In this document: positions 16,309 through 25,550 of the stretch, one piece after another | Numbering within the stretch: position 1 is the stretch's first letter | How the letters are laid out: every line of letters begins with the position of its first letter | Source of the DNA: Eubacteriales bacterium | GTDB taxonomy: Bacteria; Bacillota; Clostridia; Lachnospirales; Lachnospiraceae | DNA length: 64,000 nt | Assembly: GCA_030536995.1 (NCBI GenBank) | Contig: JAUNOY010000011.1 | Span: 18,696-82,695, forward strand | Reading direction: 5' to 3' | Position numbers and translations under genes: made by a program | Notes under the pieces: model-generated | What the model was told of the DNA's origin: nothing | What the model saw: the letters and a program-made list of their open reading frames with translations, nothing else | Database searches by the model: none

Positions 16309-16672
16309 ATATACAAGTGACAAATACAGACACCGGTATCCATATAGAAACACCTGCTGCATTTTGCAACAAGGCATACTATCCCCGTATCCGCGCTTTT
16401 GTGTACCATCTGTACACCATTCTTCGGTTGTGTTATGGATTCTTCTATGCAGAAACGCATTATGAACAGTTTAGGATTTCAAAGAATTTCTGATTATTTA
16501 TTACGCAAAAACAGATGAAACACTGTTTTTTGTACCTTCTTCATATCCGCTGTCTGTGCGTTTATGCATATATGAACTTCGCCCACAATAATCACAGCCT
16601 TCCATCTGTTTCACCTCTCTTTTCTAATTTGATTTTTTTTATTCTAACATAAGGCTCTTCGTTTATGCAAGC
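16309..16672 (-). promoter_or_regulatory. structured leader region upstream of mgtE
   Basis: This 360-base gene-free stretch has several short hairpins on the minus strand, including GTGTAC-AGATG-GTACAC and ATGC-GTTTCT-GCAT, followed by the terminator hairpin. It is a candidate ion-sensing leader. Part of it (AGGTG...CTATATGGA) recalls the start of an M-box, but the order of elements does not match, so I do not call it one. Confidence 0.4.
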
Positions 16673-16930
16673 TTATTTATCAAAATCTACCTCGTACACT
16701 CCTTCCGGTGTGCGCAGAGTCATAATTCCAAGATTAAAATCTTCTTCCATCACTGTAATATTATATTCCACAATTACATCGTCGTCGAATTTGGAAAATA
16801 ATAGATAAGTTCCGTTTTCCTTATCTTCAATCTGACTGCAGATATCGTCGTAAACTTCCTCTCCGCTGATGCTGCGCGGATAACCGGATTCTTTGATTTT
16901 TGCTTCAATTGCCTTGTATAATTCGTTCAT
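16673..16930 (-). CDS. small hypothetical acidic protein, 85 aa
   Basis: The ATG at 16930 follows GAAAGGG; an upstream in-frame ATG is less well placed. A soluble acidic protein: an N-terminal helix (NELYKAIEAKIKESGYP), then a beta-rich half (TYLLFSKFDDDVIVEYNITV) ending EVDFDK. Small proteins of this form are common in Clostridia but have no assigned role that I know of. It stands alone between the mgtE leader and ktrB, on the opposite strand to ktrB. Confidence 0.65.
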   Translation of the reverse strand: MNELYKAIEAKIKESGYPRSISGEEVYDDICSQIEDKENGTYLLFSKFDDDVIVEYNITVMEEDFNLGIMTLRTPEGVYEVDFDK

Positions 16931-17029
16931 CTTTTTTCCCTTTCTGCTTTTACATACTTTCAAATCACCGCTTTATCATTGGAAAAAATGTTTTTTCCTA
17001 TATAAATACATGAACATTCCAGCGGTAAT

Positions 17030-17097
17030 CTTTATACGGTCTTAATACGAACCTTAATATTCTTTTACATTCTTAATGGTCTCTGAACTATTATAAA
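17030..17097 (+). promoter_or_regulatory. phased direct repeats and promoter of ktrB (probable KdpE site)
   Basis: CTTTATAC (17030), CTTAATAC (17041), CTTAATAT (17053), CTTTTACA (17062) and CTTAATGG (17072) recur every 9-12 bases, about one helical turn. A -10 (TATTAT, 17089-17094) follows with no good -35, as at activated promoters. TTTATA/TTTACA repeats are the form KdpE recognises in E. coli, and kdpE lies downstream. Confidence 0.6.
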
Positions 17098-17132
17098 GAC
17101 AAAATAAAGATATGTAAAGGAGTATTGCGTAC

Positions 17133-18470
17133 ATGATTGGTGCGTTTATTCACAGAAAAAAAAGATTAACCTCTTTTCAGGTTATTATCCTTGGATTTTC
17201 CAGTGTAATCCTGCTGGGAGCGCTTTTGCTGATGCTTCCCATCTCAAGCAGAGAGGGAGTTGTAACCTCTTTCTTTGATACACTGTTCACATCAACCTCC
17301 GCAGTCTGTGTGACAGGTCTTGTTGTACATGACACCGCAGCCTATTGGTCGTCTTTTGGACAGTTTATTATCATGCTTCTGATTCAGATCGGAGGTATGG
17401 GCGTTATTACTGTAGCGGTTTCTCTTTTTATAATATCAGGGCGAAAAATTTCACTGATGCAGAGAAGTACCATGCAGGAAGCTATCGCCGCTCCTAAGGT
17501 TGGCGGTATTGTCAGGCTGACAAGCTTCATTGTAAAAACAACCTTATTGATTGAATTATTAGGAGCCGCAGTCATGGCTCCTGTATTTTGCCGCGATTTC
17601 GGAATCAAAGGACTCTGGATGGCGCTGTTCCATTCCGTATCTGCTTTCTGCAATGCCGGATTCGACCTGATGGGAACACAGGCGCCCTTTTCCTCACTTA
17701 CCGGTTATGTTTCGCAGCCGGTTATCAATCTGACCATTATGACTTTAATCATTGTCGGAGGAATTGGTTTCCTTACGTGGGACGATGTGATAACAAACCG
17801 CTGGCACTTTCACAAGTACAGAATGCAGAGCAAGGTAATTTTTTGCACAACCGCAATTTTACTTATTTTCCCTGCAATCTATTTTTACTTTTGTGAATTT
17901 GCAGATATGGCTCCAAAGGAAAGAATCCTCAGTTCTCTTTTTCAATCCGTAACTCCGAGAACTGCAGGCTTCAATACAGTAGATCTCACCGCGCTAAGCG
18001 AACCGGGAAAATGGATTACTATTCTTCTGATGATTACAGGAGGAAGTCCGGGGTCTACTGCCGGAGGTATGAAAACAACAACTCTTGCAGTCCTGTTTGC
18101 AACTGCAATTTCTACTTTTCGCAGGAAAGAAGACACCCATTTTTTCGGACGGAGAATCGAAGACAGCGTGGTAAAAAATGCCGCTACCATTCTTCTCATG
18201 TATGTGGTACTGTTTTTCGCAGGAGGACTCGCCATCAGTATGGCAGAAGGGATCCCTGTCCTTCCCTGTCTGTTTGAAACAGCCTCTGCAGTGGGAACTG
18301 TCGGATTATCTCTCGGACTGACGCCGGGACTGGGAGCTTTTTCCCGAATAATACTTATTTTACTGATGTTTTTCGGAAGAGTTGGCGGACTGACACTTGT
18401 TTTTGCAGCTCTGTCCGGCACAAAAAAAACTGCGTCAAAATTACCGCAGGAAAAAATTACCGTAGGATAA
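17133..18470 (+). CDS. ktrB: Trk/Ktr-type potassium channel subunit
   Basis: 445 residues with about ten hydrophobic segments arranged as four M1-P-M2 repeats. The four selectivity loops are visible: STSAVCVTGL, SAFCNAGFDL, SVTPRTAGFNTV and ASAVGTVGLSLG, each with the central Gly. It carries K+ (probably with Na+) into the cell and pairs with the regulatory subunit encoded next. AAAGGAG precedes the ATG. The gap to ktrA is 16 bases, so they are one operon. The phased repeats upstream point to control by KdpE. Confidence 0.93.
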   Translation: MIGAFIHRKKRLTSFQVIILGFSSVILLGALLLMLPISSREGVVTSFFDTLFTSTSAVCVTGLVVHDTAAYWSSFGQFIIMLLIQIGGMGVITVAVSLFIISGRKISLMQRSTMQEAIAAPKVGGIVRLTSFIVKTTLLIELLGAAVMAPVFCRDFGIKGLWMALFHSVSAFCNAGFDLMGTQAPFSSLTGYVSQPVINLTIMTLIIVGGIGFLTWDDVITNRWHFHKYRMQSKVIFCTTAILLIFPAIYFYFCEFADMAPKERILSSLFQSVTPRTAGFNTVDLTALSEPGKWITILLMITGGSPGSTAGGMKTTTLAVLFATAISTFRRKEDTHFFGRRIEDSVVKNAATILLMYVVLFFAGGLAISMAEGIPVLPCLFETASAVGTVGLSLGLTPGLGAFSRIILILLMFFGRVGGLTLVFAALSGTKKTASKLPQEKITVG

Positions 18471-18486
18471 AGGAGGAAATACTCAT

Positions 18487-19134
18487 ATGAAATCTATACT
18501 TTTAGTTGGTCTTGGACGATTCGGAAAGCACATCGCCATGCACTTAAATCAGCTCGGTCATCAGGTTATGGCTGTAGACCATATCGAAGAACGGGTAAAC
18601 AGCGCCCTTCCCTTCGTCACAAACGCCCAAATCGGCGACAGCACAAATGTAACCTTCCTTGAATCTCTTGGAATCCGCAATTACGATGTCTGTATCGTTG
18701 CCATCGGAAATGATTTCCAGAGTTCTCTTGAAACAACTTCCCTTCTCAAAGAACTCGGCGCCAAACTGGTTGTCTCCAGAGCCGCGCGCGATGTCCATGC
18801 CAAGTTTCTTCTGAGAAACGGCGCTGATGAAGTCGTTTACCCCGAAAAGCAGCTTGCGAAATGGACTGCCATCCGTTACAGCGCAGATCACGTTCTGGAC
18901 TATATTGAGCTTGATGACGAACACGCTATCTTTGAAATTCCAGTTCCTTCAGCCTGGGCAGGACGAACCATCGCTCAATTAGATATTCGAAAAAAATATA
19001 ACGTCAATATTATGGGTGTAAAAAAAGAAGGGAAACTGGAGCTTTCTGTTTCTCCTGATATGGTACTGAATTCCCAGAACACCATGCTTGTACTCGGAAG
19101 AAGCAAAAATGTCCAGAAGTGTTTCCATATCTAA
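18487..19134 (+). CDS. ktrA: Ktr/Trk potassium uptake regulatory subunit (RCK)
   Basis: 215 residues. The N-terminal RCK_N Rossmann domain starts LLVGLGRFGKHIAMHL (GxGxxG nucleotide loop), with the acidic residue binding the ribose in MAVDHIEERV and IGDSTN further on. The C-terminal RCK_C domain (~140-215) ends LVLGRSKNVQKCF. It forms a cytoplasmic ring that gates KtrB in response to ATP/ADP or c-di-AMP. AAGGAGG precedes the ATG. Confidence 0.93.
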   Translation: MKSILLVGLGRFGKHIAMHLNQLGHQVMAVDHIEERVNSALPFVTNAQIGDSTNVTFLESLGIRNYDVCIVAIGNDFQSSLETTSLLKELGAKLVVSRAARDVHAKFLLRNGADEVVYPEKQLAKWTAIRYSADHVLDYIELDDEHAIFEIPVPSAWAGRTIAQLDIRKKYNVNIMGVKKEGKLELSVSPDMVLNSQNTMLVLGRSKNVQKCFHI

Positions 19135-19217
19135 AAAAAGCGCTGTTATTCCTCTCAATTTGCATTATAATATCATAAAACAGCAGAGTTATATCCGTGT
19201 CAAAAGGAGGAATCCAA

Positions 19218-21869
19218 ATGGAATTATCAGGACAGCGCCCTGAGGGCAGTTATGGAAAACTGAAAATATTTTTCGGCTATGCGCCTGGTGTTGGTAAGAC
19301 TTATTCCATGCTTCAGGCTGCCCATCAGGCAAAGGAACGGGGCATCGACGTCGTAGCGGGATATATTGATACCCGCGACCGTCCACAGACAGCCGAACTT
19401 CTTCGAGGTCTTGAACAGCTTCCCGCCAGACAGATTCAGAAAAATGACATAACACTTCGCGAATTTAATATTGATGCTGCGCTCAAAAGAAAGCCACAGC
19501 TCATTTTGATAGACGAATTCGCGCATGCCAATGCAGAAGGAAGCCGCCATGCCCGCCGTTACCACGATGTACAGGAATTATTAAATGCGGGAATTGACGT
19601 TTACACAACGGTTAATGTTCAGCATATCGAAAGCTTAAATGATACTGTCTCTTCCATCACCGGCATACCAGTACAGGACCGTATTCCTGATTCTGTTTTC
19701 GACCTGGCCGATCAGGTAGAGCTTGTTGATATTGAACCTGCGGAACTGCTGGAACGTCTGGATAACGGCAGCGTATACAAAGAATATCAGACCAGACTTG
19801 CAGATACTCATTTTTTTACCATAGACAATCTGACTGCTCTGCGTGAGATTGCCCTTCGCCGCTGTGCAGACCGTGTAAATCTTCTCACAGAAAGCGCCAG
19901 AATCAGGAATCAGGGCGACTATCATACAGACGAACACATTCTGGTATGCCTCTCCCCCTCCCCGTCAAATGCCAAAATCATCCGTACTGCGGCAAGAATG
20001 GCGCAGGCATTTCGTGGAACCTTTACTGCACTTTATGTCGAGACACCCCAGACTCGGACTATGAATGAAGCTGACCGGAACCGACTCAGGGAAAATTCCC
20101 GCCTTGCCGAACAGCTTGGAGCTATCATCGAAACAACCTACGGCGAGGATGTTCCTTATCAGATTGCTGAATTTGCAAGACTTTCAGGCATTTCAAAAAT
20201 CGTTATCGGACGAAGCGCCGCAGCCCCAAAACGATTATTTGGAAAACCAACACTCACAGAACGATTAAGCACAATTGCTCCCAATCTGGATATTCATGTA
20301 ATTCCGGATACTGCAACCGATGAATATCGTCCTGCCGGAAACCGTATTCCTTCTGCATTTCCTCTTAGGGATATCACTGGAAGTATTCTTGTTCTTCTGG
20401 CAGCCACGCTGATTTGTTATGTATTTTATTCACTGGGCTTCACGGAAGCGAATATTATCGCGGTTTATATATTCGGCGTTCTTGTTATCTCCATAATCAC
20501 AACGAACCCGCTTTTTGGATTTGCAGCCTCTCTTTTGAGCGTTTTAATGTTTAATTTCTTTTTTACTGTACCGCGATTTACCTTTCGCTTTAATGATCCG
20601 GATTATCCGGTGACTTTTACAATCATGTTTATGATATCGTTTTTGACAGGGTCTCTTGCCGCAAGGTTAAAAGAAAATGCCAAACAGGCTGCTCATTCGG
20701 CATTCCGAACAAAGATTCTGTTTGAGACAAATCAGCTCCTGCAAAAGGAGAAAGACGAATCCGCTGTGCTGCGTGTTACAGCCGGGCAACTCACCAAACT
20801 TCTCAGAAAAGACTTAGTCATTTATCCTCTGGACGGAGCCAAATTGTCTGCCCCTGCTGTTTACCGCGTCTCAGACAGTGATATGGAAAATCTGGTTACA
20901 GATACAGAAAAATCTGTCGCAGAATGGGTTTTAAGAAACAACAAACATGCAGGAGCGACAACAAATACCCTGACTGACGCCAAATGTCTGTATCTGGCAA
21001 TCCGTCTTAACAGCAAAGTATACGGCGTTGTGGGGATTCATATAGAGGAAATTCCTCTGGACTCTTTTGAAAACAGTGTTCTTCTTTCCATCCTTGGAGA
21101 GTGCGCTCTGGCTCTTGAAAATATCAAAAATGCCAGAGAAAAAGAAGAAGCAGCTATTTTGGCAAAAAATGAACAGCTTCGTGCCAATCTTCTGAGAGCT
21201 ATTTCCCATGATCTTCGCACACCGTTGACTTCCATTGCCGGAAGCGCAGGAAACCTTATGGTAAATTACCAGAAGATGGATGATATGACACGAGTTCAGA
21301 CTTTTACAGATATTTACGATGATTCTATGTGGCTTATAAACCTGGTAGAAAATCTTCTGGCAGTCACAAGAATTGAAGACGGCCGGGTAAATCTCACCGG
21401 TTCCGTTGAATTGATAGATGAAGTTATTCAGGAAGCCCTAAGGCATATTAATCGAAAAAGCAAAGAGCATACCATACACGTCAGCGCTTCTCAGGATCTG
21501 CTTCTTGCCCATATTGATGCCAAACTCATTGTTCAGCTTATTATCAATCTCGTAGACAATGCAATCAAATATACCCCTGCCGGCTCTTCTATCAATATTC
21601 ACTCAAAGAAACAGGGGAATTGGATTGAAGTGTCTGTTTCAGATAATGGCCCCGGCATTCCCGATGAACAGAAACCATATATTTTCGATATGTTTTACAG
21701 CGGTACAAACCGGATTGCTGACAGCCGGAGAAGTCTGGGTCTGGGACTTTCTCTTTGTAAATCGATTGTCACTGCTCATGGCGGTCAGATTTCTGTATCC
21801 GACAATCAGCCCACCGGTGCGCTTTTTACATTTACATTACCAGCAGGGGAGGTAAAACTGCATGAATAA
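19218..21869 (+). CDS. kdpD: KdpD sensor histidine kinase
   Basis: 883 residues from the ATG at 19218, chosen because AAAGGAGG lies before it; an upstream in-frame GTG overlaps that ribosome site. Domains in order: KdpD N-terminal domain with Walker A GYAPGVGKT (residues 20-28) and IDEFAHAN, a universal-stress-like domain (~240-370), four membrane helices (DUF4118, ~390-480), a GAF-like domain, HisKA with ISHDLRTPLTS and an HATPase domain (NLVDNAIKYTP, GLGLSLCKS). It senses low K+ or osmotic/c-di-AMP signals and phosphorylates KdpE. There is no kdpFABC in the window, so ktrB-ktrA are the likely targets. Confidence 0.95.
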   Translation: MELSGQRPEGSYGKLKIFFGYAPGVGKTYSMLQAAHQAKERGIDVVAGYIDTRDRPQTAELLRGLEQLPARQIQKNDITLREFNIDAALKRKPQLILIDEFAHANAEGSRHARRYHDVQELLNAGIDVYTTVNVQHIESLNDTVSSITGIPVQDRIPDSVFDLADQVELVDIEPAELLERLDNGSVYKEYQTRLADTHFFTIDNLTALREIALRRCADRVNLLTESARIRNQGDYHTDEHILVCLSPSPSNAKIIRTAARMAQAFRGTFTALYVETPQTRTMNEADRNRLRENSRLAEQLGAIIETTYGEDVPYQIAEFARLSGISKIVIGRSAAAPKRLFGKPTLTERLSTIAPNLDIHVIPDTATDEYRPAGNRIPSAFPLRDITGSILVLLAATLICYVFYSLGFTEANIIAVYIFGVLVISIITTNPLFGFAASLLSVLMFNFFFTVPRFTFRFNDPDYPVTFTIMFMISFLTGSLAARLKENAKQAAHSAFRTKILFETNQLLQKEKDESAVLRVTAGQLTKLLRKDLVIYPLDGAKLSAPAVYRVSDSDMENLVTDTEKSVAEWVLRNNKHAGATTNTLTDAKCLYLAIRLNSKVYGVVGIHIEEIPLDSFENSVLLSILGECALALENIKNAREKEEAAILAKNEQLRANLLRAISHDLRTPLTSIAGSAGNLMVNYQKMDDMTRVQTFTDIYDDSMWLINLVENLLAVTRIEDGRVNLTGSVELIDEVIQEALRHINRKSKEHTIHVSASQDLLLAHIDAKLIVQLIINLVDNAIKYTPAGSSINIHSKKQGNWIEVSVSDNGPGIPDEQKPYIFDMFYSGTNRIADSRRSLGLGLSLCKSIVTAHGGQISVSDNQPTGALFTFTLPAGEVKLHE

Positions 21870-22563
21870 ACTTTTAATTCTGGTTGTGGAGGACGATCCT
21901 CCGGTTCGCAACCTGATCACAACAACTTTAAAAACCAATGACTACCATTACTTAGTTGCATCAAGCGGTGAAGCGGCAATTCTTGAAGCTTCTTCCCACA
22001 ATCCGGATATTGTTTTGCTGGATTTGGGGCTTCCGGATATGGACGGTGTGAAAGTCATCCAGAACATTCGCTCATGGTCAAATCTGCCGATTATCGTTAT
22101 CAGCGCCCGAAGTGAAGATACAGACAAAATCGAAGCTTTGGATGCAGGCGCAGACGATTATCTGACGAAACCCTTTTCTGTGGAAGAATTGCTTGCCAGA
22201 CTGCGCGTGACCCAGAGAAGACTATCCTATATGACCGCTGAAATGCTGGCTGCAAGTTCTGTATTTGTCAATGGAAAGCTCCGGGTTGATTATGCCGGCG
22301 GATGCGCTTATCTCGAAGACCAGCCGCTTCATCTGACACCTATTGAATATAAGCTCCTCTGCCTGCTTTCCAAAAATGTGGGCAAAGTATTGACTCATAC
22401 GTTTATTACCCAGAATATCTGGGGACGAAGCTGGGATAACGATGTCGCGTCTCTGCGTGTATTCATGGCAACTCTCCGCAAAAAACTGGAACCTGATTCT
22501 GAGTCTCCACAGTATATCCAGACACATATCGGAGTTGGCTATCGGATGATGAAGGTAGAGTAA
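21862..22563 (+). CDS. kdpE: KdpE response regulator (OmpR family)
   Basis: 233 residues. Receiver domain with the acidic pair EDD (10-12), phospho-acceptor Asp54 in LLDLGLPDMDG and Lys in DYLTKPF. The C-terminal winged helix (~130-230) ends HIGVGYRMMKVE, the usual wing. The start overlaps the kdpD end by eight bases, which indicates translational coupling. A strong terminator follows. It should bind the direct repeats upstream of ktrB. Confidence 0.95.
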   Translation: MNKLLILVVEDDPPVRNLITTTLKTNDYHYLVASSGEAAILEASSHNPDIVLLDLGLPDMDGVKVIQNIRSWSNLPIIVISARSEDTDKIEALDAGADDYLTKPFSVEELLARLRVTQRRLSYMTAEMLAASSVFVNGKLRVDYAGGCAYLEDQPLHLTPIEYKLLCLLSKNVGKVLTHTFITQNIWGRSWDNDVASLRVFMATLRKKLEPDSESPQYIQTHIGVGYRMMKVE

Positions 22564-22606
22564 AAAGCGCTCCCTGCAGACAGATAACTGCAGGGAACGC
22601 TTTTTT
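22563..22606 (+). terminator. terminator of the ktr-kdp operon
   Basis: AAAAAGCG.TCCCTGCAG and CTGCAGGGA.CGCTTTTTT form a long stem ending in a U-run. Confidence 0.9.
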
Positions 22607-22690
22607 ATTTCACAATCTCCATAACCCGATCAAATTAAAAAAACACCATCCCCGCAGCAATCGTATTGTCCGCGAAAATAGTGCTTTCAG

Positions 22691-22763
22691 TGCGCCTTCA
22701 GGGGTTCGAACCCTGGACACCCTGATTAAGAGTCAGGTGCTCTACCAACTGAGCTAAAGGCGC
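22691..22763 (-). tRNA. tRNA-Lys (CTT anticodon)
   Basis: 73 bases that fold into a full cloverleaf on the minus strand: acceptor GCGCCTT/AAGGCGC with discriminator A, D-arm AGCTCAGTTGGTAGAGC, anticodon arm CCTGA-CTCTTAA-TCAGG with anticodon CTT, and T-arm CAGGGTTCGAACCCTG. CCA is not encoded. Confidence 0.97.
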
Positions 22764-22848
22764 ATGCGTTTAATTCCTTAACGCAAGGGATATAATACTA
22801 AACTTTAAAGAAAAAGTCAATAGGTATTTTATAATTTTTTTATTTTTT

Positions 22849-23016
22849 TCAATTTTTCTTATTTTTTTGTGCTTTAAAGGCTTTGGATGGAAGATTATCA
22901 AGAGTTTTGCAGAGTTCGTCTGCCGAAATACGCAGTTTTTTCATTTCTTTTTCCAACTTCGGATGATCGTAGCTGAACTGAAGAAGCTTCGTTTGAAGAC
23001 GATTTCCTTTTCTCAT
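22849..23016 (-). CDS. small basic protein, 55 aa
   Basis: The ATG at 23016 has GAGGAG eight bases upstream. The peptide begins MRKGNRLQTKLLQFSYDHPK and continues with a charged helix (LEKEMKKLRISADELCKTL), then a short basic tail. It has no signal peptide. It lies downstream of trmB on the same strand, behind a hairpin that overlaps its leader. Composition and ribosome site make it a believable gene although it is very short; function unknown. Confidence 0.65.
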   Translation of the reverse strand: MRKGNRLQTKLLQFSYDHPKLEKEMKKLRISADELCKTLDNLPSKAFKAQKNKKN

Positions 23017-23030
23017 AATCTTCTCCTCTA

Positions 23031-23067
23031 AAAGCTCCGGTCGCTTCCCCTATAGCGCCGGAGCTTT
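23031..23067 (-). terminator. hairpin between trmB and the small basic gene
   Basis: AAAGCTCCGG pairs perfectly with CCGGAGCTTT. On the minus strand four T follow, so it can terminate trmB transcription in part. Confidence 0.7.
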
Positions 23068-23115
23068 AGATATATTCTTTGTTATAGTTTATGCATCTTT
23101 AAAGAAAATCATCAC

Positions 23116-23769
23116 TTATCTGTTTATGATCATCTTACAAATTGGATTTCCCATGGAAGAAAATTTCTCCTCATACTCTGTCATCACATTTCCTTTCACC
23201 ATTTCTTCGTTGTGATGAAGATCAAAAGTATGTGCCAGAAGATTCCACTTTGTCTCGTTCACCTCTTCCAGTGAAAATTCAAAAAGTTCTCTATTGTCTG
23301 TTTTAAATTCCACGGTTCCATCAGGAACAAGAATTTGATCATAGCGTTCCAGAAATTCCCGTGAAGTCAGGCGGCGTTTCGCATGGCGGGCTTTTGGCCA
23401 TGGATCGGAAAAGTTAAGATAAATCTTATCAACTTCTCCCTTTTCAAAAATTTCCGGAAGGAGTCTCGCATCCACACGCATAAAGAAAAGATTCTCATAC
23501 TTTGTTCCTTCCTCTTCCAATTCCTCTCTTTTCTGAAGCGCACGAAGCAGAACACTGTCATACATTTCAATTCCTACATAATTAATATCAGGATTCAGGC
23601 GCGCAAGATCCATAAGGAAACGTCCCTTTCCCATTCCTACTTCTATATGAAGAGGCTGCTTCTTCGGAAACACTTCTGCCCAGACGCCCTTATGAGCCTC
23701 CGGCTTCTGAATTACGTATGGGCTTTCCAGAATCGCATCCTGAGCGCCGGGAATATTTCTTAATCTCAT
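23116..23769 (-). CDS. trmB: tRNA (guanine-N7)-methyltransferase
   Basis: 217 residues, full length. It methylates G46 in the variable loop of many tRNAs using S-adenosylmethionine. The SAM-binding segment is LHIEVGMGKGRFLMDLAR, followed by NYVGIEMYDSVL; the conserved FSDPWPKARHAKRRL motif near residue 120 identifies the family. AGGAGGAACAT precedes the ATG. It ends in a hairpin terminator before the small basic gene. Confidence 0.96.
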   Translation of the reverse strand: MRLRNIPGAQDAILESPYVIQKPEAHKGVWAEVFPKKQPLHIEVGMGKGRFLMDLARLNPDINYVGIEMYDSVLLRALQKREELEEEGTKYENLFFMRVDARLLPEIFEKGEVDKIYLNFSDPWPKARHAKRRLTSREFLERYDQILVPDGTVEFKTDNRELFEFSLEEVNETKWNLLAHTFDLHHNEEMVKGNVMTEYEEKFSSMGNPICKMIINR

Positions 23770-24119
23770 ATGTTCCTCCTAATCAAAACATTTATTGTTC
23801 CACCTTATCATAGGAACTTTTTCATGTCAAACAAATTCGTTTCCTCTCTAAACGGTTTCTGCCGACCTACGGAGCCAACAGCATTTTGCACAATTTCGCA
23901 TATATTTTTTGTATACAGTGCACATAATACGTTGATTTTCTCTACTTTCTCTCTTTTGTCCAATTTTTTTTGAAACTACCAAAGATATTTGGACATTATT
24001 CCTCTAGCCAATTTCCCAATAAAGGTGTATTTTTTTTCCAGCATTATTATTATGGTTAAATATGCGTAGATATACAAAAAATAGTAATGCAAAATAAATA
24101 AAAAGATAAGGAGGGTGTA
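23770..24119. other. intergenic region upstream of the V-ATPase operon
   Basis: 350 AT-rich bases between divergent genes. TGTCCAA (23957-23963) and TTGGACA (23989-23995) form an inverted repeat that could be an operator. I could not settle on a -35/-10 pair for the operon. Confidence 0.35.
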
Positions 24120-24431
24120 ATGGAGCAGATATTAAGCAAATTATCAGAAATAGAAACTACTGCCCGACACATACTGGAAGAAGCTGACCTGACGAAGCAG
24201 GCTCTTTCTGAAAATGCCGAACAAAAACGTAAAGAATTTGACAAACGGCTTGATGAAGATACTGCTGGAAAAATCCTTAAAATACGCCAGGAGCTGGAAA
24301 AAGAAAAAGACGCACAGCTTGACGCACTTCGCGCAGACACTGACGCAGTTTTTGCTTCCCTGGACGCATATTATGAGAAAAATCATGAGCGCCTTTCCGA
24401 AAAGCTTTTTCAACAGATTCTGGATTTATAG
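24120..24431 (+). CDS. ntpF: V-type ATPase peripheral stalk subunit (G/H type)
   Basis: 103 residues that are almost wholly a charged helix (heptad-like, e.g. AEQKRKEFDKRLDEDTAGKI), with no membrane segment. This is the form of the small stalk subunit that pairs with subunit E as a right-handed coiled coil and holds the A3B3 head still. AAGGAGG precedes the ATG. It opens the nine-gene operon. Confidence 0.8.
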   Translation: MEQILSKLSEIETTARHILEEADLTKQALSENAEQKRKEFDKRLDEDTAGKILKIRQELEKEKDAQLDALRADTDAVFASLDAYYEKNHERLSEKLFQQILDL

Positions 24432-24466
24432 GCAGAAAACCAGCAAACGGAAAGGAGTGAAAAAGA

Positions 24467-25510
24467 ATGGGAGGTGTTCTCTCTTACAGCGGACTTTCCA
24501 CAAAAATCCGCGCAATGCAGAGCAGACTGGCTACAGAGGAGCAATTTCAGGAAATCATTCAGCTTTCTGATGTCCCTCAGGTAGTCGCTTATCTGAAACG
24601 CACTCCTGAATATGCGAAAATATGGTCCTCTCTTGACGAGAACGACCTGCACAGAGGCGATATTGAAAAACTGCTGAAAAAATCTATTTTTCAGAATTTC
24701 GCAAGAATTTATCATTTCGCCAACCGCAAACAGAGAAAATTCCTGGATCTCTATTCCAGGAGATATGAAATCCGTGTACTGAAAGAAGTTATGACAAATA
24801 TTTTTGACCACAGAAACAGCGACGCAGTGGACGTTTCCCCTTATCGGGACTTTTTCCGTCTGCACTCCAATATTGATGTGGACAAAATCACAGCCTGCAC
24901 CACTATGGAGGAACTGATTGCCTCTTTAAAAGGAAATGAATTTTATCTTCCTCTGTCAAAGGTACAGGAGCACGGAAATGCCCTTCTTTTTGATTACGGA
25001 ATGGCATTGGATCTTTACTATTTCACACAAATCTGGAACGTAAGGAAAAAATTGTTTAAAGGTACAGACCTGGATGAAATCACCCGCACCTACGGGGAGA
25101 AATTCGATATGCTGAACCTTCAGTTTATTCAGCGCTCCAAACGATATTTTCACATGGAACCGGCAGATATTTACGCTTTGCTGATTCCTGTAAACTACAA
25201 GCTTAAACCGGAGGAAATCCACGATCTTGTGGAAGCTCCCACCTACGAGGAAGCCCGCCGAGTTTTTGCCAAAACCTATTATGGAAGAAAATATGACCAG
25301 CTTACTGTAACGAATCTGGAAGAATTCTATAACTTCATTCTCCGCAACATTCTGGAGAAGGAAGCTCGGAAACATCCTTATTCTGTCGCAGTAATCTATT
25401 CCTATTTATACCATAAGGAACACGAAGTAAACCGTCTGACCATCGCCATCGAATGTGTAAGATATGGCGTAAGTCCCGACGAAGCAATGCATTATATCCA
25501 CAATAACTAA
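24467..25510 (+). CDS. ntpC: V-type ATPase subunit C (V0 d type)
   Basis: 347 residues, the usual length. All-helical vATP-synt_AC39 protein, with LSYSGLSTKIRAMQSRL at the start and an ending (AIECVRYGVSPDEAMHYI) typical of bacterial subunit C. It caps the membrane ring and couples it to the central stalk. GGAGTG lies before the ATG. Confidence 0.9.
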   Translation: MGGVLSYSGLSTKIRAMQSRLATEEQFQEIIQLSDVPQVVAYLKRTPEYAKIWSSLDENDLHRGDIEKLLKKSIFQNFARIYHFANRKQRKFLDLYSRRYEIRVLKEVMTNIFDHRNSDAVDVSPYRDFFRLHSNIDVDKITACTTMEELIASLKGNEFYLPLSKVQEHGNALLFDYGMALDLYYFTQIWNVRKKLFKGTDLDEITRTYGEKFDMLNLQFIQRSKRYFHMEPADIYALLIPVNYKLKPEEIHDLVEAPTYEEARRVFAKTYYGRKYDQLTVTNLEEFYNFILRNILEKEARKHPYSVAVIYSYLYHKEHEVNRLTIAIECVRYGVSPDEAMHYIHNN

Positions 25511-25550
25511 GGTACATTGGCAGCAATGTACTCCAACCCGGGGGTAAAAT

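Noticed and set aside
16309-16672. M-box riboswitch before mgtE
   Set aside because: Only AGGTG...CTATATGGA matches, and it lies at the wrong end of the leader; kept as an unnamed leader.
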